NCBI RefSeq assembly: GCF_019801605.1
Contig: NZ_JAHVIT010000001.1
Location: forward strand, 1,426,001-1,490,000
Source: Maritimibacter alkaliphilus
GTDB lineage: Bacteria > Pseudomonadota > Alphaproteobacteria > Rhodobacterales > Rhodobacteraceae
Reading direction: 5' to 3'
Length of the DNA: 64,000 nucleotides
Every line of letters starts with the position of its first letter. Positions within the stretch are counted from its first letter, which is position 1. Positions 41,680-50,953 of this stretch are shown in pieces. The notes under the pieces were generated by a model, which did not search any database, was not told the DNA's origin, and saw only the letters and a program-made list of their open reading frames with translations. A program made the translations under genes and the position numbers.

Positions 41680-43934
41680 TGACGCTGCCTGCCCCGACTC
41701 GACCCGCCCTTCCGCTGCCCCGGCTTTTCCCGCGGGCCCACCGCCCTGCCAAGCGGTGGCTTGCGCTGCTGCTGGCCGCGCTGCTGCCGCCCCTGACGGC
41801 GTTTCCGCCGCTGCCCGTGCTGGCGCAGGCCACCCCGGTTGCAGGTGTGGAGCAGAACGCTGCCCTTCTGATGGCCGACCGGGTCTACCTGCGCGACCGC
41901 GACACGCTGGTGGCGGAAGGCAACGTCGAGGCCGTCTATGGCGAGATGCAGCTGAGCGCCGCCAAGGTCACCTATGAACGCGCCACCGGCAAACTCTCCA
42001 TCGAGGGGCCGCTCTACCTGACCCGCGGCGCGGATCAGAAGGCGGTGGTGCTGGCGGATGCGGCCGAACTGGACCGGGATTTCCGCAACGGGATTCTGAG
42101 CGGCGCCCACGTGGTGCTGAACCAGCAGGTGCAGCTTGCCGCGCAGCAGATGAACCGCGTGAACGGACGCTACAACCAGCTTTACAAGGCCACCGTCACC
42201 TCCTGCCATGTCTGCGAGAACGGCAAGCCGCCGCTGTGGCAGATCCGCGCCCGCCGCGTGGTCCATGACGAGGCCGACCAGGCGCTCTACTTCGACCACG
42301 CGCAGTTCCAGGTCATCGGCGTGCCGATCCTCTACCTGCCGCGCCTGCGCCTGCCGGATCCGACCCAGACCCGCGCCTCGGGCTTCCTGATCCCCTCGCT
42401 CCGGCGCAACTCGGAGCTCGGGACCGGGGTCAAGATCCCCTACTTCCTGACGCTCGGCGAATACCGGGACATGACGATCACGCCCTACCTGGCGCAGAAC
42501 TCCGACACGCTGGAGCTGACCTACCGGCAGAATTTCACCAACGGGGCGATCAGCTTCGAGGGCGCGGTGACGAAGGACGAGCTCGAACCGGGCGAGACCC
42601 GCGCCTACCTCTTCGGGACCGGGCGCTTCGACCTGCCGCGCGACTACAAGCTGAGCTTCGCGATCCAGACGGTGACCGATGACGCCTACCTGACCGATTA
42701 CGACTACTCCGACGCCGACCGCCTCGCCAGCAACCTGACCCTGGCCCGGACCGAGCGGGACGAGAACATCCGCGCCGCGCTGACCTACTACCACACGCTG
42801 CGCGAGAACGAGGTCAACAGCCAGATCCCCTCGATCATCGGGGACGTCACCTACGAGCGGCGCTATTTCCCGCGCACCCCGGGGGGCGAGCTGCGCATGA
42901 CGCTGGGGGCGCATACCCATTACCGCTACTCCGACGTCGATACCGACGGCTCGGACTACGACAGCTATGCCGACGGCCGGGATGTCACCCGCTACGAGCT
43001 GGAGGCGAACTGGCGCCGGGCGTGGATCCTGCCCGTGGGCGTCCATGCGGAACTTCAGACCGGCGCCGCCGTCGATCACTTCGAGACCCGGCAGGACGTG
43101 AGCCTGCCCTCCTCCGACACCGGCGTCACGCCCTACGTGGCGGGCACCCTGCGGATGCCGCTGGTGCGCCGTGGCACGGGCGGCGTCATCGACGTGATCG
43201 AACCTGTGCTGCAATTCGCCTGGAGCGGCGGCGAGCAGCTGGACGTGTCCAACGATGAATCCGCGATCGTGGAATTCGACGAGGGCAACCTGCTGTCGCT
43301 GTCACGCTTCGCAGCCCCAGACCGGCGCGAGCATGGCCGCCGCCTGACCCTCGGCACGACCTGGACGCGCTACGATCCCAGCGGCTGGAACTCGACCCTC
43401 GCGCTCGGCAAGATCCTGCGCGAAACCTCGGAGCAGGATTACTCCGACAGCTCGGGGCTGACCGGCACCGGATCGGACCTGCTGCTGGCCTACCAGGTCG
43501 CCATCGACAACGGGCTGACGGTGACCGCCCGGGGCCTCTTCTACAATGCCTTCGACGTCCACAAGGCCGAGGCCCGCGCGGCATGGCGCTCGCAGACGGT
43601 GGGGCTTGCGGCCAGCTATGTCTGGATCGAGGACGACCCGGACGAGAGCCGGTTCAACGACATCTCGGAGTGGACCATCGACGCCAGCTACCGCTTTGCG
43701 CCCAACTGGACCGGCGAGGCGCTGTGGCGCTACGACATCGTCCAGGACCAGACCGCGCGCGCCGGCTTCGGCGTGAGTTACCAGAATGAATGCGTCGACA
43801 TGCGGTTTTCGGTCTCGCGCCGCTTCACCTCTTCCTCTACTGTCACGCCATCGACGGACTTCGCCTTTACCATCGGTCTGCGCGGCTTCCAGGCCGAGGC
43901 GGATGGGGTGAGCTACGACCGGACGTGCAAGTAA
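41679..43934 (+). CDS. lptD: LPS-assembly outer-membrane protein LptD
   Basis: A 751-residue precursor of the outer-membrane beta barrel that inserts LPS in the outer leaflet. A long signal region ends near residue 49 (LPVLAQA). The N-terminal OstA/jellyroll domain (ADRVYLRDRDTLVAEGNVEAVYG) is followed by a C-terminal barrel with alternating beta-strand patterns to the end. Four cysteines in the LptD pattern are visible: two in SCHVCENG, one in NECVDM and one near the C-terminus. The ATG at 41679 shares the lptG TGA. Confidence 0.93.
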   Translation: MTLPAPTRPALPLPRLFPRAHRPAKRWLALLLAALLPPLTAFPPLPVLAQATPVAGVEQNAALLMADRVYLRDRDTLVAEGNVEAVYGEMQLSAAKVTYERATGKLSIEGPLYLTRGADQKAVVLADAAELDRDFRNGILSGAHVVLNQQVQLAAQQMNRVNGRYNQLYKATVTSCHVCENGKPPLWQIRARRVVHDEADQALYFDHAQFQVIGVPILYLPRLRLPDPTQTRASGFLIPSLRRNSELGTGVKIPYFLTLGEYRDMTITPYLAQNSDTLELTYRQNFTNGAISFEGAVTKDELEPGETRAYLFGTGRFDLPRDYKLSFAIQTVTDDAYLTDYDYSDADRLASNLTLARTERDENIRAALTYYHTLRENEVNSQIPSIIGDVTYERRYFPRTPGGELRMTLGAHTHYRYSDVDTDGSDYDSYADGRDVTRYELEANWRRAWILPVGVHAELQTGAAVDHFETRQDVSLPSSDTGVTPYVAGTLRMPLVRRGTGGVIDVIEPVLQFAWSGGEQLDVSNDESAIVEFDEGNLLSLSRFAAPDRREHGRRLTLGTTWTRYDPSGWNSTLALGKILRETSEQDYSDSSGLTGTGSDLLLAYQVAIDNGLTVTARGLFYNAFDVHKAEARAAWRSQTVGLAASYVWIEDDPDESRFNDISEWTIDASYRFAPNWTGEALWRYDIVQDQTARAGFGVSYQNECVDMRFSVSRRFTSSSTVTPSTDFAFTIGLRGFQAEADGVSYDRTCK

Positions 43935-43945
43935 AAGAAACGACA

Positions 43946-45187
43946 ATGATGAGACAGAGCATGACCCGCCTTCCCCGCATCGCCGTTCTCGTTTCCGCCA
44001 GTTTCCTGGCAATGGCCCCGCTGCAGACGCAGGCGCAGGGGCTGTTTTCGCCGGTGATCACGGTGAACGAGAAGGCCATCACGGGGTACGAGGTACAACA
44101 GCGCATGGCCCTGATGCAGGCGCTCGGCGCGCCGGGCAACCTTGAGGCGGACGCCCGCGAGGCGCTGATCGAGGACCGGCTGAAGCTGGAGGCGGCGCAG
44201 CGTTTCGGCTTCACAATCACCGAGGAGCAGACCCAGGCCGCGATGGAGGAATTCGCGGGCCGCGCCAACCTGACCCTCGACCAGTTCTACAAGGTCCTTT
44301 CCGACGCCGGTGTCGAGCGTGAGACCTACCGCGACTTCATCATCTCCGGCGCCACGTGGCGCGAGTTGGTGCGCGCGCGCTTCGCCTCGCGCGTGGACGT
44401 GCAGGACGCCGAGGTGAGCCGGGCGCAGGCCGGGCTCAAGGGCGGCACCATGGCCGGCGCACAGATCCTGATGTCCGAGATCATCCTGCCGCTGCCGCCG
44501 GGGCGCGAGGCCGAGGCACAGGACCTCGCCCGCGAGATCTCGCAGATCACCAGCTACGAGGACTTCGCCGCCGCCGCACGCCGCTTCTCGGCCTCGCCGA
44601 CGCGCGATCAGGGCGGGCGCATCAACTGGATGCCGCTGTCGAACCTGCCGCCGCAGCTGCGCACGACCTTCATGGAGATGGAGCCCGGCGACGTGAGCGA
44701 ACCGGTGCCGCTGCCCAATGCGATCGCGATCTTCCAGCTGCGCGGTCTGCAGGAAGGCGCCGTGACGCCGGTCGACTATTCCGAGATCGACTACATGACC
44801 TACTACATCGACGGCGGTCAGAGCGTCGAAGCCATGACCCGCGCGGCCGAGATCAAGGCCGACATCGACCGCTGCGATGACCTCTATGCCGTGAACAAGG
44901 GCCAGCCGGCCGAACTGCTGGAACGCCACAAGGACGCCCCCGGCGCGATTCCCTCGGACATCGCGCTGGAACTGGCCAAGATGGACAACGGCGAGGTCTC
45001 GACCGCGCTGACGCGCAACGGCGGTCAGACCATGGTCTTCCTGATGCTCTGCGGCCGGACGGCGACCCAGTTCGCCGACGTGACGCAGGACCAGATCCGG
45101 CTGAACCTGCAGAACGAACGCCTCGGCGCCTATGCCGACGGCTACCTCGCGCAGCTGCGTGCCGAGGCGCGCATCATCGAGAAGTGA
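43946..45187 (+). CDS. surA: Periplasmic chaperone / peptidyl-prolyl isomerase SurA-like
   Basis: A 413-residue exported protein. The signal peptide ends near residue 31 (PLQTQAQ). The SurA N-terminal chaperone region (VNEKAITGYEVQQRMALMQAL, then AREALIEDRLKLEAAQRFG) is followed by a parvulin-like rotamase segment (SEIILPLPPGREAEAQDLA and RRFSASPTRDQGGRINWMPLSNLPPQLR). It helps fold outer-membrane proteins such as LptD, its upstream neighbour. It starts 11 bases after lptD. The start could also be the second ATG three bases on. Confidence 0.9.
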   Translation: MMRQSMTRLPRIAVLVSASFLAMAPLQTQAQGLFSPVITVNEKAITGYEVQQRMALMQALGAPGNLEADAREALIEDRLKLEAAQRFGFTITEEQTQAAMEEFAGRANLTLDQFYKVLSDAGVERETYRDFIISGATWRELVRARFASRVDVQDAEVSRAQAGLKGGTMAGAQILMSEIILPLPPGREAEAQDLAREISQITSYEDFAAAARRFSASPTRDQGGRINWMPLSNLPPQLRTTFMEMEPGDVSEPVPLPNAIAIFQLRGLQEGAVTPVDYSEIDYMTYYIDGGQSVEAMTRAAEIKADIDRCDDLYAVNKGQPAELLERHKDAPGAIPSDIALELAKMDNGEVSTALTRNGGQTMVFLMLCGRTATQFADVTQDQIRLNLQNERLGAYADGYLAQLRAEARIIEK

Positions 45188-45196
45188 GCGCCCGCG

Positions 45197-46039
45197 ATGC
45201 CCGCGATTGACGATCTCCCGCCCCTGCGGGAGGTCATTGCCACCCATGGTCTTTCGGCCCGCAAGTCGCTGGGTCAGAACTTCCTGCTCGACCTGAACCT
45301 GACCGCGCGGATCGCCCGCGTGGCCGGTGACCTGACGGGCTGCGACGTGCTGGAGATCGGCCCCGGCCCCGGTGGCCTGACCCGTGGCCTGCTCTCCGAG
45401 GGCGCGCGCCGGGTGCTGGCGATCGAGAAGGACCGCCGCTGCCAGCCCGCCCTCGCCGAGATCGCGGAGCGCTATCCCGGCCGGCTGGAGGTGATCGAGG
45501 GCGACGCGCTGGAGATCGATCCGCTGGCGCATCTGACGCCCCCGATCCGCATCGCCGCGAACCTGCCCTACAACGTCGGCACCGAACTGCTGGTCCGCTG
45601 GCTGACGCCGCCGGAATGGCCGCCGTTCTGGGAAAGCCTGACGCTGATGTTCCAGCGCGAGGTGGCCGAGCGGATCGTGGCCACCCCCGGCTCCAAGGCC
45701 TATGGCCGGCTGGCGCTGTTGGCTTCGTGGCGGGCCGAGGCGCGGATCGCGCTGAACCTGCCGCCCGAGGCCTTCACCCCGCCGCCCAAGGTCTCCTCCG
45801 CCGTGGTCCATCTGACCGCCCTGCCCGAGCCGCGCTACCCGGCCGATCCCAAGGTGCTGGAACGCACCGTGGCGATGGCCTTCAACCAGCGGCGCAAGAT
45901 GCTGCGCGCGGCGCTCAAGGGGCTGGCACCCGATATCGAGGACCGGCTGATCGCCTCGGGCATCAAGCCCACCGACCGGGCCGAGACCATCGGGCTGGAG
46001 CAGTTCTGCGCCCTCGCCCGGAACGTGGCCGCCAAGTAA
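45197..46039 (+). CDS. rsmA: 16S rRNA dimethyladenosine transferase (KsgA)
   Basis: A 280-residue SAM-dependent methyltransferase that dimethylates two adjacent adenosines near the 3' end of 16S rRNA. It shows [16 protein letters not shown], the SAM motif [29 protein letters not shown] and the catalytic NLPYNVGT, with the C-terminal [12 protein letters not shown]. It starts nine bases after surA. In many proteobacteria pdxA lies between surA and rsmA; it is absent here. Confidence 0.96.
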   Translation: MPAIDDLPPLREVIATHGLSARKSLGQNFLLDLNLTARIARVAGDLTGCDVLEIGPGPGGLTRGLLSEGARRVLAIEKDRRCQPALAEIAERYPGRLEVIEGDALEIDPLAHLTPPIRIAANLPYNVGTELLVRWLTPPEWPPFWESLTLMFQREVAERIVATPGSKAYGRLALLASWRAEARIALNLPPEAFTPPPKVSSAVVHLTALPEPRYPADPKVLERTVAMAFNQRRKMLRAALKGLAPDIEDRLIASGIKPTDRAETIGLEQFCALARNVAAK

Positions 46040-46132
46040 GCCCCCTCAGAGGCCGGGGCCACGCCCACTTGGACGCTCCACACCCGCAACGGCCCTTTCA
46101 GGGCCGCACGTGCGCCGATCTGATCGCGCCTG

Positions 46133-46717
46133 TCAGGCCTCCAGTTCGGCGTCCCAGTAGAGGAAGTCGATCCAGCTTTCGTGCAGGTGGTGGGGCGGGA
46201 ATTTGCGGCCCACGTTGCGCAGGTCCTCGGCGCTTGGCGCGCGGGGGGCCGAGCGCAGGTGCATCCCCGCCCGGCGCAGGCTCTTGGAGCCCTTGCGCAG
46301 GTTGCAGGGCGAACAGGCCGCCACGACGTTTTCCCAAGAGGTGATCCCACCCGCAGCGCGCGGCACCACGTGGTCGAAGGTCAGGTCGCCCTTGGCCCCG
46401 CAGTACTGGCAGGAGAATTCGTCCCGCAGGAAAAGATTAAAGCGCGTGAAGGCCACGCGCTTTCTGGGTTTTACGTAATCTTTGAGAACGACGACCGAGG
46501 GGATCCGTATCTCGGTACTTGGGCTTCGGACCCAGTGGTCGTATTCGGCCACGATGTCCACCCGGTTCAGCCAGGCCGCCTTGATCGCCTCCTGCCACGG
46601 CCAGAGCGACAGCGGGTAGTAGGACAAGGGCCGATAGTCCGCGTTCAACACCAGCGCCGGGTGCTGCTTCAGCGCTGCCGGTTCCCTGACAAATTCCGTT
46701 CTGAAATCACCGTCCAT
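46133..46717 (-). CDS. HNH endonuclease family protein
   Basis: A 194-residue protein with an HNH nuclease domain in its C-terminal half: CQYCGAKGDLTFDHVVPRAAGG and WENVVAACSPCNLRKGSK carry the zinc-binding CxxC pairs and the HNH histidine. The N-terminal part (LVLNADYRPLSYYPLSLWPWQEAIKAAW) is the usual companion of this widely conserved bacterial subfamily. It has no toxin, restriction or phage context. The ATG at 46717 gives a short leader after the promoter at 46799-46826. Confidence 0.9.
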   Translation of the reverse strand: MDGDFRTEFVREPAALKQHPALVLNADYRPLSYYPLSLWPWQEAIKAAWLNRVDIVAEYDHWVRSPSTEIRIPSVVVLKDYVKPRKRVAFTRFNLFLRDEFSCQYCGAKGDLTFDHVVPRAAGGITSWENVVAACSPCNLRKGSKSLRRAGMHLRSAPRAPSAEDLRNVGRKFPPHHLHESWIDFLYWDAELEA

Positions 46718-46798
46718 GGTCGACTCTCTTCCCGCCCGTGCGACCCGCAGAGGGGTCGTTCCGTCAAAGGGGCGGGACGCGCCGCCCCAGTTGATTCG

Positions 46799-46826
46799 AC
46801 TATATATCGGGGAGGCATTCTGACAA
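46799..46826 (-). promoter_or_regulatory. Promoter of the HNH gene
   Basis: On the minus strand TTGTCA (46826-46821), 16 bases, then TATAGT (46804-46799). Both boxes are close to consensus and AT-rich relative to the surroundings. Confidence 0.55.
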
Positions 46827-46898
46827 GACCCACGATATACAGATGCAGGCAAAGAGCTACCGCAGCCGGGTGACAGGCTCATGACAGTGGCACATGCG

Positions 46899-46946
46899 TT
46901 ATCCACAGGACGATCCACAGGGCATTCCACAACTCAACCCACAGGC
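46899..46946. repeat. Four-unit 12-bp array of DnaA-box-like words
   Basis: Starting at 46899, 46911, 46923 and 46935 are TTATCCACA, CGATCCACA, CATTCCACA and CAACCCACA, each followed by three bases. The first is a perfect DnaA-box consensus; the others keep CCACA. It lies in the 345-base gap 46718-47062 between the HNH gene and the VOC gene. Confidence 0.75.
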
Positions 46947-47062
46947 GCCACGGCCCCCGGACCGCGCGGCGAAGGCGGCCCACCGTGACCTGCGACCACG
47001 CCGCACTATCTGACCGGACAGGTGTATGAGGCGGCCCCCGGTACGGGGCGCGGGAGGAGATG

Positions 47063-47515
47063 ATGGGAGAGGATGTGACCCTGGATGCGGAACTGCCGGC
47101 GGCACCGCCGCTCGCGGCCCTGCTGGAGGCGGCGCTTTACGTCGACGACCTCGACGCGGCAGAGGCGTTCTACGGCGGCTTGCTGGGGCTGGAGCGGATC
47201 GTGCGCGTGGCCGACCGGCACGTGTTCTACCGACTGGGGGCGATGACGCTGCTGCTCTTCAACCCCGACCGGACGGAACAGAGCCCGGGCTCGGCCACCC
47301 TGCCCGTGCCACCCCATGGCGCGCGGGGTCCGGGGCACCTCTGCTTTGCCGTGACCGCGCCGGAGATCGACGCCTGGCACGACCGGCTGCACGCAGCGGG
47401 CGTGGCGATCGAGGCGGATTTCGCCTGGCCCAACGGGGCGCGGTCGATCTACTTCCGCGATCCTGCCGGAAACTCGCTGGAGATGGCGGAGCCGCGGTTG
47501 TGGGCCGACAGCTGA
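47063..47515 (+). CDS. VOC-family protein (glyoxalase/bleomycin-resistance fold)
   Basis: A 150-residue protein with paired beta-alpha-beta-beta-beta modules. It shows EAALYVDDLDAAEAFYGGLLGLERIVR near residues 23-49, GPGHLCFAV near 89 and the C-terminal YFRDPAGNSLEMAEP. Family members bind a metal with His and Glu residues and act as dioxygenases, isomerases or antibiotic-binding proteins. The ATG at 47063 has GGAGG five bases upstream. Its exact reaction is unknown. Confidence 0.88.
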   Translation: MGEDVTLDAELPAAPPLAALLEAALYVDDLDAAEAFYGGLLGLERIVRVADRHVFYRLGAMTLLLFNPDRTEQSPGSATLPVPPHGARGPGHLCFAVTAPEIDAWHDRLHAAGVAIEADFAWPNGARSIYFRDPAGNSLEMAEPRLWADS

Positions 47516-47540
47516 CGATGTGCGCCGGGCTGCGTGGGAA

Positions 47541-47567
47541 TTTGAGTATTTCTGGAAAGATGAAGCC
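47541..47567 (+). repeat. Dispersed repeat, copy 5 (short form)
   Basis: TTTGAGTATTTCTGGAAAGA followed by TGAAGC, between the convergent VOC and esterase genes. It matches the copies at 58268-58296 and 61390-61416 closely. Confidence 0.75.
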
Positions 47568-47602
47568 GGAGGGGCCGTATGGGGCCGCTCCGGTCTCGCG
47601 GG

Positions 47603-48268
47603 TCAGAAGCCGAGCTTGTCGCGCATGAAGGCGAGCGCGACGGAGAGGCCGTCGGGCGCGATGCCATGGGCGGTGCCCTTCATGACGTGGGCATAGACCT
47701 CCTTGAAGCCCGCGCCCTGCAGTGCCTCGGCGGCGGCGGGCAGCGACTGCGGCGGCACCACGTCATCCTGATCGCCATGCACCAGCAGGACCGGCGGCCG
47801 CGAGACGACCTCGTCGGCCAGCAGTTCCGGCTCCAGCAGGCGGCCCGAGAAGGCGACGATGCCCGCCACCGGGTCCTCGCGCCGGGGTGCGACCTGCAGC
47901 GACATCATCGTGCCCTGCGAGAAACCGAAGAGGACGACCTGCTCCGGCAGCAGGTCCTCGTCCACCATGAAGGCGTCTAGAAAGGCGTTCAGATCCTCCG
48001 AGGCGCGCGCCAGCCCCTGGGCTGCTTCCTCCTCGGAGGAGCCGTCGAGCCAGGGGATCGGGAACCACTGGAAGCCGAAGGGCGCGCCGGGCACGCTTTC
48101 GGGGGCATCGGGGGCCACGAAGAGCGTGTCGGGCAGATGTTCGCCCAGCACGTCCGCCAGCCCCAGCAGGTCGGCCCCGTTGGCCCCGTATCCGTGCAGG
48201 AAGACCACCGCGGAGCGCGTGTCACCCGATTGGGGCTCTTTCCGGCCCGCCTGCAAAACCCGTGTCAT
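47603..48268 (-). CDS. Carboxylesterase/phospholipase-like alpha/beta hydrolase
   Basis: A 221-residue serine hydrolase with VVFLHGYGANGADLLGLA, the nucleophile elbow LFGFSQGTMMSL, the Asp in LLVHGDQDDVVPP and the His in KGTAHGIAPDG. It resembles the YpfH-type carboxylesterases that hydrolyse short acyl esters or remove acyl groups. It starts one base after the stop of the alkA-like gene. The substrate is unknown. Confidence 0.9.
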   Translation of the reverse strand: MTRVLQAGRKEPQSGDTRSAVVFLHGYGANGADLLGLADVLGEHLPDTLFVAPDAPESVPGAPFGFQWFPIPWLDGSSEEEAAQGLARASEDLNAFLDAFMVDEDLLPEQVVLFGFSQGTMMSLQVAPRREDPVAGIVAFSGRLLEPELLADEVVSRPPVLLVHGDQDDVVPPQSLPAAAEALQGAGFKEVYAHVMKGTAHGIAPDGLSVALAFMRDKLGF

Positions 48269-48269
48269 A

Positions 48270-48911
48270 TCAAAGGGTCCCTTCCCTGTTCTTCACCACC
48301 CGGTAGTAGGCCCAGAGAATCCGGGCCGCCACCGCGCGCCATGGGGTCCAGGCCTGCGCCATCTCGCGCAGAGCCGCCTCCGCCGGGCGCGCGTCCAAGC
48401 CGTAAAGGACACGGGCCGCTTCCTGCAAGGCCAGATCGCCCGCTGCCAGCACATCGGCCCGGCCAAGGGCGAACATGGCATAGATCTCGGCGGTCCAGAG
48501 GCCGATGCCCTTCTGGGCCACGAGGGTGGCGATGACCTGTGTGTCGGGCGCCTGCCGGAGGGCCACGTAATCGAGATCGGCCCCGGCAAGGGCGAGCGCG
48601 TAGCGGATCTTGGGACGCGAGAAGCCCTGCGCGCGCAGCCCCTCCTCGCCCGCGGCCAGCACCTGCGCGGGATCGGTCAGCCCCGCGGCCTCGACCCGGG
48701 CCCAGATGGCGGCGGCGGAGGCAGTGGAGACCTGCTGTCCGACGATGGCCTGAAGCAGGGCGGGAAACCCGTCCGCCCGGCGGCGCAGCGGCAGCGGGCC
48801 GGTCTGGGCGCAGGCCGCGGCGAGACGCGGATCGCGGGCACAGAGCCAGGCGGCCCCTTCGGCCACGTCGGCATCTGTCTCGATCAGGCGGGCGGTCTGG
48901 GAGAGGCGCAT
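48270..48911 (-). CDS. DNA-3-methyladenine glycosylase II (AlkA-like)
   Basis: A 213-residue base-excision enzyme with an HhH-GPD core. It shows PALLQAIVGQQVSTASAAAIWARVEA, the helix-hairpin-helix GIGLWTAEIYAMFALG and the catalytic Asp in DVLAAGDLALQEA. It removes alkylated purines from DNA. It lacks the N-terminal Ada-like domain of E. coli AlkA and is therefore short. It is coupled to the esterase gene by near overlap. Confidence 0.9.
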   Translation of the reverse strand: MRLSQTARLIETDADVAEGAAWLCARDPRLAAACAQTGPLPLRRRADGFPALLQAIVGQQVSTASAAAIWARVEAAGLTDPAQVLAAGEEGLRAQGFSRPKIRYALALAGADLDYVALRQAPDTQVIATLVAQKGIGLWTAEIYAMFALGRADVLAAGDLALQEAARVLYGLDARPAEAALREMAQAWTPWRAVAARILWAYYRVVKNREGTL

Positions 48912-48999
48912 GGGCGGCTCGCGGCTCGGATGCTGGAGGGCAGAAACGAAACGGGCCCGGACAGACTGGCTGCCGGCCCCGTTGAGTTCCGTGCGGCTG

Positions 49000-49033
49000 C
49001 CTTACTCGGCGGCCTGCCTTACTCGGCGGCCTG
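49000..49033. repeat. Exact 17-bp tandem duplication spanning a stop codon
   Basis: CCTTACTCGGCGGCCTG occurs twice head to tail. The second copy holds the stop codon of the DUF4167 gene and the first places an identical out-of-frame stop just after it. It looks like a recent slippage event. Confidence 0.85.
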
Positions 49034-49726
49034 CGTGTCGCTGTTGCCGAGCGGCAGTTCGCCATTGGCGGGCGCGTCGGCATCAGCCTTTTTCTTGCGG
49101 GTATAGGTCCGCTTCTTGGGCTTCGGCGCCTCTTCGCCGGAGGCCTCCCCTTCGGCTGCCTGCGCGGGCTTGGCCTTGGCACGCGGCGACCGGCTGCGCG
49201 GCGGCTTGGGCGTGCTGGCGCGGTCTTCGGGCGTCTCGACGAGGCCGCTTTCCTCTTCCGCGCCGTTCTCGATCACGTCGCCGGAGGTGTCCGCCCCGGC
49301 GGGCTGAGTGGAGGCCTGCGCGGCGGGCTGCGGCGCGGGCTGGCTTGCGGGTTCGGAGGGTTGCTCACTCGCGTTGGCGGCGTCGCCCGACTCGCGTTCC
49401 TGGCGCTGTGCGCGCTCACGGTCGCGGTCCGACTGCCGCTGGCGGTTCTCGTTTTCCTGCTGCTCGCGGCGCTGGTCCTGCTCACGCTGCGCCTCGCCCA
49501 GCATGCGGAGGTAGTGCTCGGCATGCTGCTGGAAGTTCTCGGCCGCCACGCGATCGTTGGCCAGCTGTGCATCGCGGGCAAGCTGGTTGTATTTCTCGAT
49601 GATCTGCTGCGGCGTGCCGCGCACCTTGCCCTCGGGACCCGAGGAATCGAAGACGCGGTTAACGATATTGCCGACAGAGCGATTGCGGTTCGACTTCGAC
49701 CGCGAACGGGATTTAGACGATCTCAT
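49019..49726 (-). CDS. DUF4167 domain protein
   Basis: A 235-residue, very polar protein. Residues 1-70 hold the DUF4167 domain: a basic Ser/Arg/Lys start (MRSSKSRSRSKSNRNR) followed by NIVNRVFDSSGPEGKVRGTPQQIIEKYNQLARDA. The rest is Gln/Glu/Arg-rich, then Ala/Pro-rich, ending with a basic KKRTYTRKKKA patch. It probably binds RNA or ribosomes (inference from charge). It stands beside prmC-prfA, a placement typical of alphaproteobacteria. The C-terminus is duplicated at DNA level (see the repeat at 49000). Confidence 0.85.
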   Translation of the reverse strand: MRSSKSRSRSKSNRNRSVGNIVNRVFDSSGPEGKVRGTPQQIIEKYNQLARDAQLANDRVAAENFQQHAEHYLRMLGEAQREQDQRREQQENENRQRQSDRDRERAQRQERESGDAANASEQPSEPASQPAPQPAAQASTQPAGADTSGDVIENGAEEESGLVETPEDRASTPKPPRSRSPRAKAKPAQAAEGEASGEEAPKPKKRTYTRKKKADADAPANGELPLGNSDTQAAE

Positions 49727-50110
49727 GTATCCGGTTGTCCAGCCTTAAGTGTCTGGCTGCCGTTTGACCCCCGCGTGCGCCTCATTGCGCGTGTCTTCGG
49801 GAGTTTCGGCATTTTATGGGCTTGTCGGTCCGGCGGGCTGCTGTGTCAGCGCCCTGGCCGTGACCTGTAATAGGAATAAGCACGGTCCCCCCGTCCTGAC
49901 AAGGGCAAATAGGGTAAAAACGGACGGATTTAGCTAAATTCCGCATGAGTTCCTGTGGAAAACAGCGGATTTCCCCTGCCACGGAGGCCTCAGCCCCGTG
50001 AATTGCAGCCGCTGCGCTGCGGCAATCTGCCTCGCCAACCGGATGCGCGGAAAATGGACGGATGGCCGGGGATCGGGCCGAAAGTTAAGGCCCGGTTAAC
50101 GCATGCGCGT
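49727..50110. other. 384-base gap between DUF4167 and prmC
   Basis: Contains a 12-bp palindrome ATTTAGCTAAAT (49928-49939), a TTTTCCACA word on the minus strand at 49955-49963 and no gene. AT content rises near 49900-49960, so a promoter for the DUF4167 gene is likely there, but I cannot fix boxes. Confidence 0.5.
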
Positions 50111-50953
50111 TCAGGCCGGGGCCCGGCCCGTCACCACGCGGTCGCGGCCATCCATGTCGGGCAGCACAGCCACCTCCGCCAGACCCGCCGCGCGGAAAAG
50201 CGCCGCCACATCAGCGCCCTGCCGCCAGCCGATCTCCACCAGCAGCCGCCCGCCGGGGGTCAGGTGCTCCCGGGCACGGGCCGCGATGATCCGGTAGGGT
50301 GCCAGCCCGTCCCCGCCCGGGGTCAGCGCACCTGTCGGGTCGAAATTGGCCACTTCCGGCGCAAGGTCGGCCATTTCGGCCTCGGTGATATAGGGCGGGT
50401 TCGATGCGATCAGGTCAAAGCGCCCCTCGACGCCCTGCCACCAGTCGGCCTCGACGCAGGTCAGCCGGTCGGCCACGGCGAGGGCCGCCGCGTTGTCCCC
50501 TGCCACGGCGAGCGCGGCGGGAGAGACATCGGTGGCGACGCCGGTGGCGCCGGGCCATTCCGCCAGCAGGGTCGCGGCAATGATGCCGGACCCGGTGCCG
50601 AGGTCGAGCAGGCGCTGCGCCGCGCCGCCCTCCAGCGCCGCGGCGATCAGGCTCTCCGTTTCCGGGCGCGGGTCGAGCACATCGGGCGTGACGCGAAAGC
50701 TCCGCCCCCAGAAGAGCCGCTGGCCCAGGATCCGCGAAACGGGTTCATGGGCGATGCGCCGGTCAAGGTACGCGTTGAACGTCCCGGTCACCGTGTCGGC
50801 GGCCGGTTGCCCCAGTTCCAGCGACAGCCGGTCGGGCCGCAGACCCGCCGCCCCCGCCAGAAGCAGCCGCGCATCGCGCGGCGCCCCTGCGATCCCGGCC
50901 TCGGTCAGCCGCAGCGTGCCCCGGCGCAGCAGCGCGTCGAGCCGCTCGCTCAC
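50111..50953 (-). CDS. prmC: Release factor glutamine N5-methyltransferase
   Basis: A 280-residue SAM-dependent enzyme that methylates the Gln of the GGQ motif in release factors. It shows [15 protein letters not shown] for SAM binding and the catalytic NPPY in [13 protein letters not shown], with the N-terminal helical domain before ([13 protein letters not shown]). Its start overlaps the prfA stop as ATGA, matching its substrate gene next door. Confidence 0.96.
   Translation of the reverse strand: MSERLDALLRRGTLRLTEAGIAGAPRDARLLLAGAAGLRPDRLSLELGQPAADTVTGTFNAYLDRRIAHEPVSRILGQRLFWGRSFRVTPDVLDPRPETESLIAAALEGGAAQRLLDLGTGSGIIAATLLAEWPGATGVATDVSPAALAVAGDNAAALAVADRLTCVEADWWQGVEGRFDLIASNPPYITEAEMADLAPEVANFDPTGALTPGGDGLAPYRIIAARAREHLTPGGRLLVEIGWRQGADVAALFRAAGLAEVAVLPDMDGRDRVVTGRAPA

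Noticed and set aside
46133-46717. HNH protein as part of a restriction or phage system
   Set aside because: No methyltransferase, phage or toxin gene is nearby. This subfamily is a common single chromosomal gene.
46899-46946. Chromosomal replication origin
   Set aside because: There is one perfect DnaA box and three degenerate ones, but no AT-rich unwinding region, no dnaA, parAB or hemE neighbour, and the flanking genes do not match known alphaproteobacterial origins.
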